A DNA stretch of 64,000 nucleotides from Membranipora membranacea (Eukaryota; Bryozoa; Gymnolaemata; Cheilostomatida; Membraniporidae). Within the stretch, counting starts at the first letter, position 1; the number at the start of each line of letters is the position of its first letter. Under the pieces are notes generated by a model, which ran no database searches, was not told the origin of the DNA, and saw nothing but the letters and a program-made list of their open reading frames with translations. The stretch lies in assembly GCA_914767715.1 (NCBI GenBank), contig OU612070.1, positions 24,662,025 to 24,726,024 on the forward strand, given 5' to 3'. A program made the translations under genes and the position numbers. Positions 11,793 through 21,680 of the stretch are shown piece by piece.

Positions 11793-12033
11793 CGATTCGC
11801 TTCTCGGCCTTTTGGCTAAGATCAAAGTGTCACTGCCAATGGCCGATTAGTGCCAGTTCAGTTTTGGGAGCTCGCTGCACACCCATGATTAGGAGGTCTT
11901 TTATGGCCTCACCTCTAGGATACATTCTAGTTTTCTAGGATGTATCACATTCTCAGTATGAGGATTTAGGGCACCTTGCGTCCCTCTTTAGGAAGCAGCC
12001 CAATCTTCTGTTTCTTACTAAACAGCAAGACCA
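11793..12033 (+). repeat. U2 snRNA-derived repeat, monomer 2 (unit 1)
   Basis: This is the better-preserved copy: cgcttctcggccttttggct is the canonical start of U2 snRNA, followed by aagatcaaagtgt with one extra A. From the branch-point-recognition position onward it diverges, so it is not a working U2 gene. It shares its body and terminal hairpin with monomer 1. Confidence 0.72.
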
Positions 12034-12035
12034 CT

Positions 12036-12212
12036 TCAATATTTCCATCGATCTAAGGCATCGTCAATATTATCATTGTCAGAGCCGGATGAGATGTGAT
12101 AACAGGCATGAGGTGAAGGTGTTGAGGAAGAAGTGATAGGAGGTACCGGAGGTAGCGGAGCCACACTATGTCCTTGACTCACGCCGTCTAGTTCATTTGG
12201 TCTAATCACACC
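12036..12212 (-). CDS. Delta exon, unit 1: C-terminal coding exon
   Basis: An open frame without ATG ends in a natural-looking C-terminus: GVIRPNELDGVSQG, then a proline/serine-rich VAPLPPVPPITSSSTPSP, then an acidic SGSDNDNIDDALDRWKY and stop. Compared with units 2 and 5 there are four base differences: L (TTA/CTA), S (TCA/TCC), N (AAT/AAC) and the stop (TGA/TAA). All four are silent, which supports coding. The upstream edge is an acceptor either at TTAAG or at GATTAG about ten bases on. The tail looks cytoplasmic or disordered. The rest of the gene probably lies upstream on the - strand (12.2-14.7 kb), but the model is unresolved. Confidence 0.55.
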   Translation of the reverse strand, partial: GVIRPNELDGVSQGHSVAPLPPVPPITSSSTPSPHACYHISSGSDNDNIDDALDRWKY

Positions 12213-12510
12213 TTAATGGTGGCCACACAATGTTCTGTCAGCACCATAGACTTAATAGTCAGTACCTACTCTGGTATAATATATTTCTAAAATTAAATGC
12301 CAAATTTATAGTCTTTTTTTATTGGTTTTACGAGGAAGTCGGAGAAACTTTAAAACAATATTTCAGGCTTTCCTGCCCTAACAGCAGTGTGGAAAAACCA
12401 GATGTTACAACAAAACACGTCATTATCTGAGAAAATGGAACTAAGTGCAATGCTGATAATACAGTGGGAAAGGGATGGAAGCAGTGATTTGATTGATTGC
12501 TTGATCGATC

Positions 12511-12597
12511 GACCGACCGACCGACCAACCGACCGACCGACCGACCGACCGACCGACCGACCGACCGACCGACCGACCGACCTACCGACCGACCGAC
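12511..12597. repeat. (GACC)n microsatellite, unit 1
   Basis: Roughly twenty copies of GACC with two interruptions (ccaacc and cctacc). Read through, it would encode Val-Gly-Arg-Ser or Asp-Arg-Pro-Thr repeats, but these are artefacts. Array length differs between units 1, 2 and 5. Confidence 0.97.
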
Positions 12598-13040
12598 ATA
12601 TTGATTGATCTCAAATTCAATAATGATCTCCTTCATCAAGTTTTTCAAACAAAATTGTTTTTCCCGGTGCTTTGCTCAGCCGAGAGTTTTGAGTAGGATG
12701 AAAAATGATACTAGTATTTAACCCAGTCCGAGCCACAAAAAAATGTATCTCTACTCTTCATATGGACAACCAGAGAATTTTCTTAAAATAAAGAGCAGCA
12801 ACAATCCCTTCCTTTAAGAAACTCTTTGCGTAAGGACACAATTTCAATAAAACAGTAAATCACTCTCAAGTATGCTGCAGTTCCTTGAGAGGTGTTTGAA
12901 GGGACCAACGTGTATCGAAGCTGAACACTTTATAAATAATTGTAATGAAAATTATAACTATAGAAAAAAAAAGAGATAACGCAGCAATAAGAATATCGAA
13001 GATCATTATAGGGGGTGTACCCTACAAATATTACTCTTAC

Positions 13041-13340
13041 TCATTCTCTTTGGATGTCAGTATCACATTGATCAACTCATAGAACTGTGGTGGGTCAAGC
13101 CCGGAATCGGCAAAAATAAGTCTGGCCATGAAAAAGGCCATTAGATTGAGACTACATTACTAAAGTATAATAATTTTAATTTATTTATGCCAACTTGTCA
13201 AGAACCCTAGCTTCATCATACTCATGAACAACAGCCATCTGTAGCTTCCCTAGATATATATTCCTCTCATGAAACAACAATGGAATCCGAACTGAATCCG
13301 AGCTGAATAGACTGGTCGTGTTCAGTGAAATGTAGGGATA
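13041..13340 (-). CDS. Epsilon/zeta: candidate internal exons, unit 1
   Basis: Epsilon (13041-13151) reads LNLMAFFMARLIFADSGLD then PPQFYELINVILTSKENE, with acceptor TGTAG and donor GTAAGAG, both phase 2. Zeta (lower edge 13195) reads RIPLLFHERNIYLGKL, then QMAVVHEYDEARVLD, and joins epsilon in phase 2 across an intron of only 43 bases with a weak GTTGGC donor. Upstream of about 13260 two different frames look protein-like, so the 5' edge is uncertain. A - strand hydrophobic stretch (IAALSLFF) lies at about 12960-13015, downstream on the same strand. I do not recognise the protein. Few differences from units 2 and 5 exist, mixed silent and replacing. Confidence 0.35.
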
Positions 13341-13797
13341 ATTTTGCCGGAATCAATGGTTGTGGTGCTTAAATCTGGGTTACCTTAAATATTGGTGATA
13401 TTTTGAAGTAGGTATTCTTTGCATTTACATAGTAGAGATGGAAGTTTGAAGGGTAAATTGCCACATTTGTCTCAATGATTATGGTCAATGATTGCAGCTT
13501 ATTGTATCTCAATATTGGTTCGCACATGGTGACAAATCAATGATACATTCTTGTGCCGAAAGGTCTTTTACATACTTTCACCAGTTTCCTTCGGGTTTAA
13601 ACAATAAGAGGCTGATATCATGCCCTGCATCCCTTGATTCTTTACATTATTTCAGTGATGGATATTTATAGTAAACAATGATTCTCTGCACAAACTAATT
13701 GTCATGTCATGTCATGTTGTGCATTTAAGTTGGACAGTATTGGATGATTTTAGCCTGTCTAGGGAGTACTATGTGTCCTATGTGTCAAATATTCCCC

Positions 13798-13882
13798 ATT
13801 AGTCAGTGGACCGAAGCTGGATTCGAACTCAAAACCTTCAACACTTGCACGTCGAAGACCGGCGCTTTAACCAATTAAGCAC
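13798..13882 (-). repeat. tRNA-derived sequence, unit 1
   Basis: On the - strand an A-box-like TTAATTGGTTAAAGC and a B-box-like GAGTTCGAATCC are spaced as in a tRNA, but the anticodon and acceptor stems do not pair well. This is a degenerate tRNA-derived SINE head or relic, not a gene. The unit 2 copy (26537-26617) has the better B box, GGGTTCGAATCCC. Confidence 0.6.
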
Positions 13883-14365
13883 CTCCTTCTTGCTGTGTCT
13901 AGCCCTATTTGAATTATGGTTTTTTTTTCCCATTTTATAAGAGACCCATATTTGACATAAAATGCATTTATCTTGGAAGACATGGACTGGTGCTGGTTAG
14001 TGCGGGCTCAAATTGAAATCTGAGCTTTTAAAAATCAATCTTATACAAACCTCTGATCTTGATGAAAAACAATATCAATATTGATACACAACTTGATACA
14101 AAGACAACATCCACGTCACTGAAGTATAAAATTATCGTGGTTACTCAGTGCTAACTTGTGGACTGTGAGCAGTGAAAATCTCCCACACACCATGTAGGTA
14201 AAGCTGCACACAACATTTTTGAAATTTTAAGTGAGCAAAAACAATAATTTTAATATAACAAAATCTTGAAGGTTTTTAACTAAAGGGTACGAGTAAGCAC
14301 CCTAACATGATATATCGCTTTTTAAAACTTTTTAATATTGTATTGGTGATCATGTCTAATAGTTT

Positions 14366-14526
14366 TTTGTTATAAAAATTTTTTATATAAATTTTATATA
14401 AATTTTTTATATAAATTTTATATAAATTTTTTTGTTATAAAAAAAATTGTTTTCTGGCACTGAGTGCAAAACATTTCGAATGAGATGACTTTTGATGCCA
14501 ATAAAAAAGTATATATATAGTTATTT
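14366..14526. repeat. AT-rich insertion present in unit 1 only
   Basis: About 160 bases of mostly TTTTATATAAA repeats, flanked by tagtt on both sides, interrupt a sequence that is continuous in unit 2 (about 27118). The flanking repeat suggests a small insertion; I recognise no family. Confidence 0.6.
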
Positions 14527-14539
14527 TCACAGTTGAAAC

Positions 14540-14657
14540 CTCCCAAATATTTGATGTTGAGTCGCAGTGACCTCTGTAAGTTCATTTTGGGGCAATTGAG
14601 CCCTCTCTGCCTTGTTTTTAGTTATGCTTTCACCATATAGAGGAGGCATGGCCCTAA
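14540..14657 (-). CDS. Candidate exon with tail-like sequence, unit 1
   Basis: After a strong acceptor (CTCTCCTCCAG) the - strand reads RAMPPLYGESITKNKAE, then RAQLPQNELTEVTATQHQ and IFGR, up to a possible donor GAG|GTTTCA. The composition suits a cytoplasmic or disordered segment. In unit 2 (27133-27252) small indels in the middle shift the frame, so that copy is broken or the frame is not real. No family recognised. Confidence 0.3.
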
Positions 14658-14855
14658 CTGGAGGAGAGACATTTTAGTGAAACTTTATGATTTTAGGCCT
14701 CCTTTCTTCAAGACTTGAAATTGATTTTTTACAATAGTAATGGGGCCATTTCTGACCCCTGATTACATGAGACCCCAATAATGCAAAAACTAAAAATTCC
14801 AAATTGTTATACCATTCTGGTCTTCTACTGTCACTTCCATCAATAATCTTACCAG

Positions 14856-15015
14856 CTTACAGATCCTGGCTGTCACAACTGTAACAGGTAATAACCTAAA
14901 TTTTACCCAAATTAGGTCGATGTTTTTCAGCCAAAATTCAGAAATTCAGAAAGATATTAGTCAAATTTGTTGTCAGCATGATGAACAGCAGGAGATTGTC
15001 AAGATTTTGATTGAG
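14856..15015 (+). CDS. Candidate exon pair with Cys-rich, helical coding, unit 1
   Basis: A short exon (from 14856 or 14863 to 14887) reads TDPGCHNCN and ends AG|GTAATA in phase 2. After a tttttcag acceptor, 14931-15015 reads SQNSEIQKDISQICC then QHDEQQEIVKILIE and ends GAG|GTAATT. The phases match. Unit 2 (27433-27517) keeps the frame with conservative changes (D to E, Q to K), but its donor GT is GC. No family recognised. These are the clearest + strand host exons in the window, but small. Confidence 0.35.
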
Positions 15016-16693
15016 GTAATTATTTTATTATGGCTTTACATCGTGAGATATTTGGATTTTTGTGGCTAAACCTGCTTTATTTGATCCAAAACATGCACTC
15101 CTCTCCAGCCAAAAACTGAAGATAGGTTAAACAACATGTTATACACACCAGCTTCCAATAAACTAGAGAGTATTTATGAGGTTTTGATCATGATGGTTGA
15201 TCATAAATTCAATAGTAGAGAAGTTATGAGCATATAAACATTACTCTTTCGATGCTAAATAATCACCCAAAAAACAAAATGAAATGAAATAAAGTGACAT
15301 CAAATCAAAGGAACATGATTATCAACGCAAATTTATGTGCCATTTGAAGAGTCAATTTAAGACATTAGCCGTTGGCAAATGCTGCAAATAGTTTTAACCA
15401 TTGATATGACTTTATGGATCAGTGGTGAAATACATAGCGTGGCTATTTGTGGAGATCTGCCATCAGTATAATATAACACAGCAACTGGATCAAGCTTAAA
15501 ATCTGACAGCTTTTACATTATGCATTGATTGATGTCCCAGTAACGACTCTGGCAAGCTGCTCGACAAAAATACATAGCATGGCTATTTGTGGTGATATGC
15601 CATCAGTATAAAACTTTGTGTAAGGATCCAAATAAAGCTATTATTTAGCACGTTTTACCTTATGCATTGATTGACTCCCAGTAAAAACTCTCAAAAACTC
15701 CAAGCTGCTTGACAAAAGTTTCCAATTGTCAGCTACTCTAGACTCTGAACTTGTCCAGCAATCATACATGATAGCCATACACTAGCTCAGGGTCACAGAT
15801 ATAGATATCACTCTTAATAAAAAAACAAATCAATCAGCAGCGCAATTCTGTGTCTGCAAAATCAAGACCCTAAAAATGGTTTCACCAATTTCATAGACTT
15901 TTGAAATGGATTATCAACCACTATTCTATTAATGCCCTATTCCTCAACTCCACTTGCAACGCTTTGTGCATAGCCCAAACAGATAAAAAACTATGTTCAT
16001 GCAGTCAATTCAGCTTGTGTCTAAGTCACTAGGACTGAGGCGATTTCAGTTACAAGCAACTTGAGGAGAAGAGTAGGAATAGGGAACTTTCAAGCCTTTT
16101 GATAACCAGAAAATAGTTTGTTCTGTACCTAGTCCTGTTTCGCCTTGCCAGTTGACTTGAATGCCTCTTGATCATTAAAGAAAGGCGCCAGAAAATAAAC
16201 ATTTACTATGGATTATTGGCGCAGGTAAATTATGCAATCAAGTAATTTGGCAATAAGTTGTCCTTAATTTCATCAAGTCACCGTTTCCTTGTCCATTAAT
16301 TCCCAGCCCACATGATTTCCAAATAATTTTGGATGATTAGCTTAAATAATAAGGAAATCCTTTCATTCTTACATAAATGGTTGTCATAGAATTAAGTCTT
16401 GTTATTTTATTATTCAGTTGAGTAAAAACGAAGTGAGGATATAACGAAAAGATGATATAACAAAAATTGCAAGCTTTTTTGCTGTAAAAAGGTTCCAAAC
16501 GATTGGCTGCAGAATATTGAGAAAGTTTCGCAGCATAACTGCTCAGGTTTTTTGAGTTTCCGCAAAGATGACTTGCATAAAATGATGGAAGATCATCATT
16601 TTAATGATGAAGATTGTTGACAATTATTGTATCATAAAAATGATAAAAGGCCGTATTTATGGCATTATTTCATCTTATTTATATAGCTGTCTT
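15016..16693. other. Spacer downstream of the Cys-rich exons, unit 1
   Basis: This holds a degenerate direct repeat: the block around catagcgtggctatttgtgg to gctgctcgacaaaa (about 15426-15570) recurs at about 15571-15715. One copy is open in a + frame for about 30 codons but the other is not. The segment 16086-16176 is the empty-site counterpart of the sequence flanking the gypsy LTR at 30490-30583. I see no other feature. Confidence 0.5.
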
Positions 16694-18082
16694 TTAACAG
16701 TAGACACACCATGCACGAGCAGCTGTTGAACTTAGAGAGGCTCGTTGAACGGTATTTAATGCGATTGTCGGGAAGGTTGTTGAAGCAACTGCTGGTATAG
16801 TTGTGGGAGCAGTTGTTGGAGCGGTTGTTGGAACAGTTGTTGGAGCGTTTGTTGGAACAGTTGAGGGAGCGGTTGTTGGAACAGTTGTTGGAGCAGTTGT
16901 TGGAACAGTTGTGGGAGCGGTTGTTGGTACAGTTGTCGGAGCAGCTGTTGGGGAGCTTGATAGAGTGGTTGCCACATCCGCAGCAGGACAAGAAAATACC
17001 CACACATTCCGAATCTTACAATCTTCACTGGTTACTGGCTCACAAATTGCTGGATGGCTGAGGGCTGCTTCCTCTGGTGGTGAGGCTATAAAATAGCCAT
17101 AAGAATAAGCAACAAACTCAGACTTGACCTATATATTTATTTAATTTCAAAAGATATGGGATAAAATTATGCAGAGATAATTTGGTTTTTCTTTCTATAT
17201 AAAGCTAGCTGACTGCTTCAAATGGGTCCTTCAGAGGTTAGGAAAGGTAGATGGAAGGGTAATAACATAAAGTGATATACACACCTCCTGTTGTCCAAGT
17301 ACAATCTGGATCTCCAAGCTCTTCTCCATTTGATTTTCCATCTCCATCTGAATCCTGGTTGCATAAATCAACTGTCCAAGTCTGAGAAGTAAGAGGAACA
17401 ATATCGAATATGATGCGTGTGCTGATTATATCTCCTTCTAGAGGAGAGGGAGGGCAAAGAGTTAATGATATGAAAATATGACACATCAACTGCAGTACAC
17501 CAGCAAAAGAAGCCGATGAGCAAAATACGGTGAAGCATCTCAACTAGGACCCACATATCACCCTCTTCAACTATCTTCCAAGCAACATGCAAAACATGTG
17601 TATAGCTAGAGAGATGGAATCATTACGGGATAAGTATGATAAAATTTGGCTATGAAATTTCTCTAAAGTGTAAGGTGTGCTGTCACCAACTCACAACAAA
17701 TTCTCGAGCAGACAGCTATAGCCTGAAAACACACTAAATCCAGAAAAAGATGTGAGATTCGGCAACAATGAAAGTCATCGAGAGTGATTGTAATAACAAA
17801 TAGACAGTTGAAAAACTCAAACCACTCCCAAAAATCTTTTTAAAAAGACTCTAAAGGCTCTATAGACTTACTCTTCCTGCAGCGAGAAAGGCGAGTCCAA
17901 ACACATTTCTTGCATTAGCACCATTTATACTTTCATGACCAACTCCAGGCCATACATCCCCAGCCACAGTAGAACATGTGTTCGGTACAGAATCACCATT
18001 AGGTATTCATGATTGGAAACTAAAGAATGCATCTATCATGCTCAAGCAGCATATTAGAACAAAAACTCCACCGAGGGTTGGT
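16694..18082 (-). pseudogene. T2: temptin-like gene with mucin-like tail, stop in exon A
   Basis: Three exons fit one reading frame. Exon A (17872-18082) has the signal-like stretch, PNGDSVPNTC and GLAFLAAGR. Exon B (17285-17381) has TWTVDLCNQDSDGDGKSN then GEELGDPDCTWTTG, intact. Exon C (16694-17085) has SHPAICEPVTSEDC then a Thr/Pro/Ala repeat tail ending AWCVYC-stop. The layout matches temptin (NGxxVPxxC, GxGH, RNxFG, DSDGDG, HPxICEP) with an added O-glycosylation-type tail. In exon A the arginine codon CGA before IPNG is TGA, a CpG-type transition, so the only copy with intact exons B and C is stopped early. The first exon with ATG was not found. Reassembly error or population polymorphism remains possible. 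Confidence 0.85.
16795..16960 (-). repeat. Thr-Pro-Ala coding tandem repeat in T2 exon C
   Basis: Twelve-base units alternate to give PTTA and PTTV blocks (codons such as CCA ACA ACT GTT). This is a mucin-like segment in frame with the temptin C-terminal domain. Open frames seen on the other strand and in the other two frames are by-products of the repeat. It is absent from T1, T3 and T4, where the LINE or its scar begins just downstream of the cysteine domain. Confidence 0.85.
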
Positions 18083-19978
18083 CTACAGAATCACAAAGGA
18101 ATCATAAATACAAGGGGCATAACTTTCTATAATCTCTTAATTTTTCTTGTATATCGGCACTGTTTCACACGAATGGTTTTTGCATGAATTCATTAACATG
18201 ACTCAAACGTGTTTTTTCTAAGTATATAGTATCTAATAGCATATATGATACCTATACTCTAACAAATATACAGACAAAGATTATTTTTCTCACTGATTGC
18301 CCATCAGTAAAGACTGGCACAATCGTTTTCTGATCGCTGCTTGCTGTTTGAGAATGAGATATTGTTATCATGTCATTGGTTTCTTGATAGAACTATTAAA
18401 AATTATCTTCTGGGTGACAAATTTGGAACAACATTGACCTCATCAAAGCCACTATTGTAGCATAATGATCATTAAGATAAATCATGTATTTCTGTCAAAT
18501 TTTGCTTCCAATGTTTAATAAATATTTTGAATTCTTAAAAAACTGAGTTTCCTTTTTATTTCAGACTTCACCCAGTTCCCAAGCGACAGGTGTGACATTA
18601 TATTTGCATAAAAAATGTTTATCATATACGCCTTCAGTTACCTACCTGATAACTGCCATATTGTGGTATTAGGTCTGTATCGTCTAAAATTATTCAAACT
18701 TCTTTTCGTAAGCCTCACTGCTTCTCTCAAAGTGTCAGTGATAAGTATGAGTCCGCTTCATTTACAGAGAGTTATATTATTATTTAAAATCGCTGTTTCA
18801 CTGATTTTTATTTATTTACCAATCAACTTTTTTGTTAAATTTTAGCCTCAGACCTACCAGCGCACAATAAGATATTTATTGTTGAGGGTGCATTTTACTT
18901 TTCATCATCTCTGTTATATTCCTAGTTTTAGTTCACTCAGGCTAAACTTGGAATATAATATAGGTTGTACCAATTTGGCAGCCAAATAATACCAAAATGG
19001 GAAACTGAGTATTAGGTAAGAGATGATTTGTGGAATATCCGTCTATTTAATGATTAAAAATTTTAAACGATTTCCGAGAAGACTAATTCCTTGACATTTA
19101 ATTACCACAATTTGAAACATTCCATTTTTCTCTGCATTCAGCAGCAAGCAGCATTACGCTGGTCGGGGCAAGTAGATAGCACTTATTTTTGTCACAACTA
19201 TTACCATCAGAGTTTTAGTCGTTATTCAATCACATACCACATTCTATTTATTTTAACTCAAATGACTTTAAAGCTGTACTTGTGTGACAGCAAAGAAAAT
19301 TGATTACTGAAAAACCGTCATCATGGTTTTTGTGTACTCCACCTTGATGTTCAACATTTTAGTTTTCTCTGCTTTCAGCGACATGCGGTCTTTCACTGAC
19401 CATGATTGTTATTACATTTTTTAAACTTTTGACCTGTAGCCTATGGTTTAAAAGACAGCTTTTGTGACATTGCATAATATTTATTCTTTCATGATTATAA
19501 CACTTTATTTATGATGGTATATATAATAGGTTCGGTTATCCTTGTATCAGCTGCAATCCACTAGTAAGCCTGTTTACTTTTTCCCAGCCACAACAGCTCC
19601 GACCACGCTAAAAATGCAATAGAATAGAAAGATAAAAATCCTTGAAAAATACTTTCATGAGAACTCAATTTAATCGCAGTTTACACAGGCATTTTATGAC
19701 CATATGAACTTAATAATTGAAAACCGCTCACAACATGCATTGAGAAGACAATACATATTATCATATAAGAACGTGACAGACAAACCATAAACATATAAAT
19801 ACCTAACTTATGTATTTATATGTTTATGATACCAACAGTCTTTGTCTTAGGTATTGCTATACATCGACCTCAGTTTGAGAGGAAGTTTGCGGGAGGTATG
19901 TGAATTTGCAATCAAGTTTTTGGCTGCTGCATAATTTTTTAACCAAAGTCATTTCAAAGTATAAGATATATTTCATAC
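18083..19978. other. Spacer between T2 and SP2
   Basis: Nearly identical to the unit 1 spacer, but it keeps about 130 bases (18228-18357) missing from unit 1. No supported gene. The possible third SP2 exon would fall at about 19830-19940. Confidence 0.5.
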
Positions 19979-20800
19979 TCTGATATGAGTTCTTCTTTGT
20001 TCTCATCCCACACATCCACAGCTGTGTCTACAAGGCCGTCCCACACGTTACTGAACCTGTTCGGTTTAAAAAATAAAAAAGCAAATGAATAGCTGTAAAG
20101 GAAACAACTTTTGTAACCATCCAAATGCACATACATCATGTTGAGTGTACCCATTAGGTGGGTGCAAATCATCAAAACCAGAACTTAACTCAGGGCGTAA
20201 TCCCCTCTGATCCATTTCTGGGATGCCTGTTAAGTTTTTTTACAATTTTTATATTTCAGACAAATAGTTTTCGTGGTCGAAATAAAGCTACACACATACA
20301 AACTTACAATAGCAGCTCAAATATGGGAGAGGTGAAAACTTCAGCGATATATAAACCATCATGGGCTCATGACAAATATTTGATCAAGGCCAAATTAAAT
20401 AATCATAATTGATGTTTCTCATTTAAACAGAAACTCTGTGAATAGTAAGTAAGAGCGCAAAAATGATTTGAGAAAAAGCATAGCAAGTTGAGTGGACCAT
20501 GTCCACACTTGACATATTCTTCCTATCTTCGTTTGAAGATATCACTTATTCATATATTTATTATTGTTATTATAGTAGGTAAGTAGCTAGGTCACTGCAA
20601 CGGTCAAACGGTATCTGAAAATTTGACATAAACTATGAAAGAAAATAGGAATTTAAAAATCTGTATTTGGTGGTCTCAAATACTCACCATCCTCTAGGTT
20701 GAAGAACACGAACTCGTGTAGTCTCGCTCTTTGCGGTTGCAATCATCACCATCAAACACACCATCAGTGCCAGGAGAAGATTAGACTTAATCAGCTGCAT
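19954..20800 (-). CDS. SP2: small secreted amphipathic-helix peptide
   Basis: Exon 1 (20688-20800) is the same 37-residue signal and N-terminal exon as SP1, donor GTGAGT, phase 2. Exon 2 starts at 20056 and encodes FSNVWDGLVDTAVDVW, DENKEE and LIS. It then either splices at TCAGA|GTATGA (19979) or reads on to YEIYLIL and a stop at 19954. It differs from SP1 at AGD to AVD, FW to VW and the last residues. The intron is about 631 bases and close to identical to that of SP1. Function unknown; see SP1 for the family description. Confidence 0.72.
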
Positions 20801-20884
20801 GGCTGTATGTTACTCTGTTACTGTGTGAGATGACAGAGAAGTTGTCTTGAAGTTGACTGATGGAAAACTTCTGAGGTGCAGCAG

Positions 20885-20924
20885 TTATATATGATTTCTT
20901 TTGAGGTTATTTCCTGAAGGAAAT
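20885..20924 (-). promoter_or_regulatory. SP2 core promoter: TATATAA box and palindrome
   Basis: TATATAA on the - strand (20885-20891) and the perfect palindrome core ATTTCC-TGAA-GGAAAT (20909-20924), spaced as in SP1. One base change distinguishes this TATA variant (also SP3 and SP4) from the TATAAAA of SP1 and SP5. Confidence 0.55.
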
Positions 20925-21112
20925 CCTGCAAGCCTTGAATTCAACGCAACATAATTAGCAAATAACAAGTCACGGAACATTGACGTGGCATCAGCTTGTT
21001 CCTTGATAGAAGAGATGACCTTCATTAACATGAATTGATTGCGTGTGTAGCAACAGGTCTCCACTCCAGTTGGGTGGTGACGACTACTGCTTCGTGGTCT
21101 TTTAGAATTCAC

Positions 21113-21260
21113 CTCGTCTTCCAATCCAAACAATTAATTATCACATACGCTTGTTGATGCTTTCTTGCAGCGTGGTGATCTTTTCAGCTACAGTGCATGG
21201 AGAAGATATAACTAGGGCTGTACAAGTCAACCGTATATCCAATCGAGACCCTGGGGTATT
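21113..21260 (-). pseudogene. Alpha exon relic, unit 2
   Basis: Same sequence as the unit 1 alpha exon, but the internal ATG is ATA and one C is missing in the AACAAGC(C)GTATG stretch, shifting the frame before the donor. Unit 4 shares both lesions. Confidence 0.4.
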
Positions 21261-21264
21261 TTAA

Positions 21265-21680
21265 TTCTCAGTGAATTAAATGCGATTTTTCCCACAGATT
21301 AGGGCTGAGCATTGCAATAGATATTTTTCCCTTTGGCATTACATTTTGAAACGAAATCAAATTGAGACTTATTCACAATTAGTGGTTATTGAAGTTATTG
21401 TCCAAAATTATATAAGCATTGTTCAATGGATTTTGAGTGACTTGCATGGTATAAGCAAAATAAGATTTTGATATTGGCGCAGCCCTAAAATCAGGAAAAA
21501 GCAAAATTTAGTCTTAAGAGATGTTTCCCGTAGTTTGTCCATAAGTCCCATTCAAGAGTAAGTAGCTGGACAGATTTGGTCAAAAGTTGCTGAAGTTACC
21601 TGAAGCAGTACTGGAAATAATTGAAAGAAAAAAATTATATATGTTTACCATTGGCAATGATAGCGTTTTAATTCACTGTG
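21265..21680. mobile_element. 416-bp TTAA-flanked MITE, unit 2
   Basis: The element is flanked by TTAA on both sides, with terminal inverted repeats containing CAGTGAATTAAA at each end (then TGCGA on the left and ACGCTA on the right, reading inward). Units 1 and 3 have uninterrupted sequence at this point; units 4 and 5 carry the same insertion. TTAA targets are typical of piggyBac-type elements. The 63-codon frame inside (21280-21471) is part of the element and not a gene. Confidence 0.8.

Noticed and set aside
11793-12033. A functional U2 snRNA gene
   Set aside because: Only stem-loop I is present; the branch-point-recognition sequence and downstream stems are missing.
12328-12648. Val-Gly-Arg-Ser and Asp-Arg-Pro-Thr repeat proteins
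   Set aside because: These are translations of the (GACC)n microsatellite on both strands.
13798-13882. A functional tRNA gene (also 26537-26617 and 41366-41452)
   Set aside because: A and B boxes are recognisable, but anticodon and acceptor stems do not pair, and the copies sit in repeats or a transposon.
16801-17096. + strand Leu/Glu- or Val/Gly-repeat proteins and other - strand frames
   Set aside because: They are shadows of the Thr/Pro repeat in T2 exon C, whose frame continues a recognisable temptin domain.
18300-18357. Apparent gypsy RT remnant next to temptin genes (also 42189 and 52276)
   Set aside because: The shared bases belong to the unit spacer. In unit 3 the gypsy frame merely reads on into them; the true RT starts at REHYALPT.
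21280-21471. 63-codon gene repeated at 45219 and 58791
   Set aside because: It lies wholly inside the 416-bp MITE.
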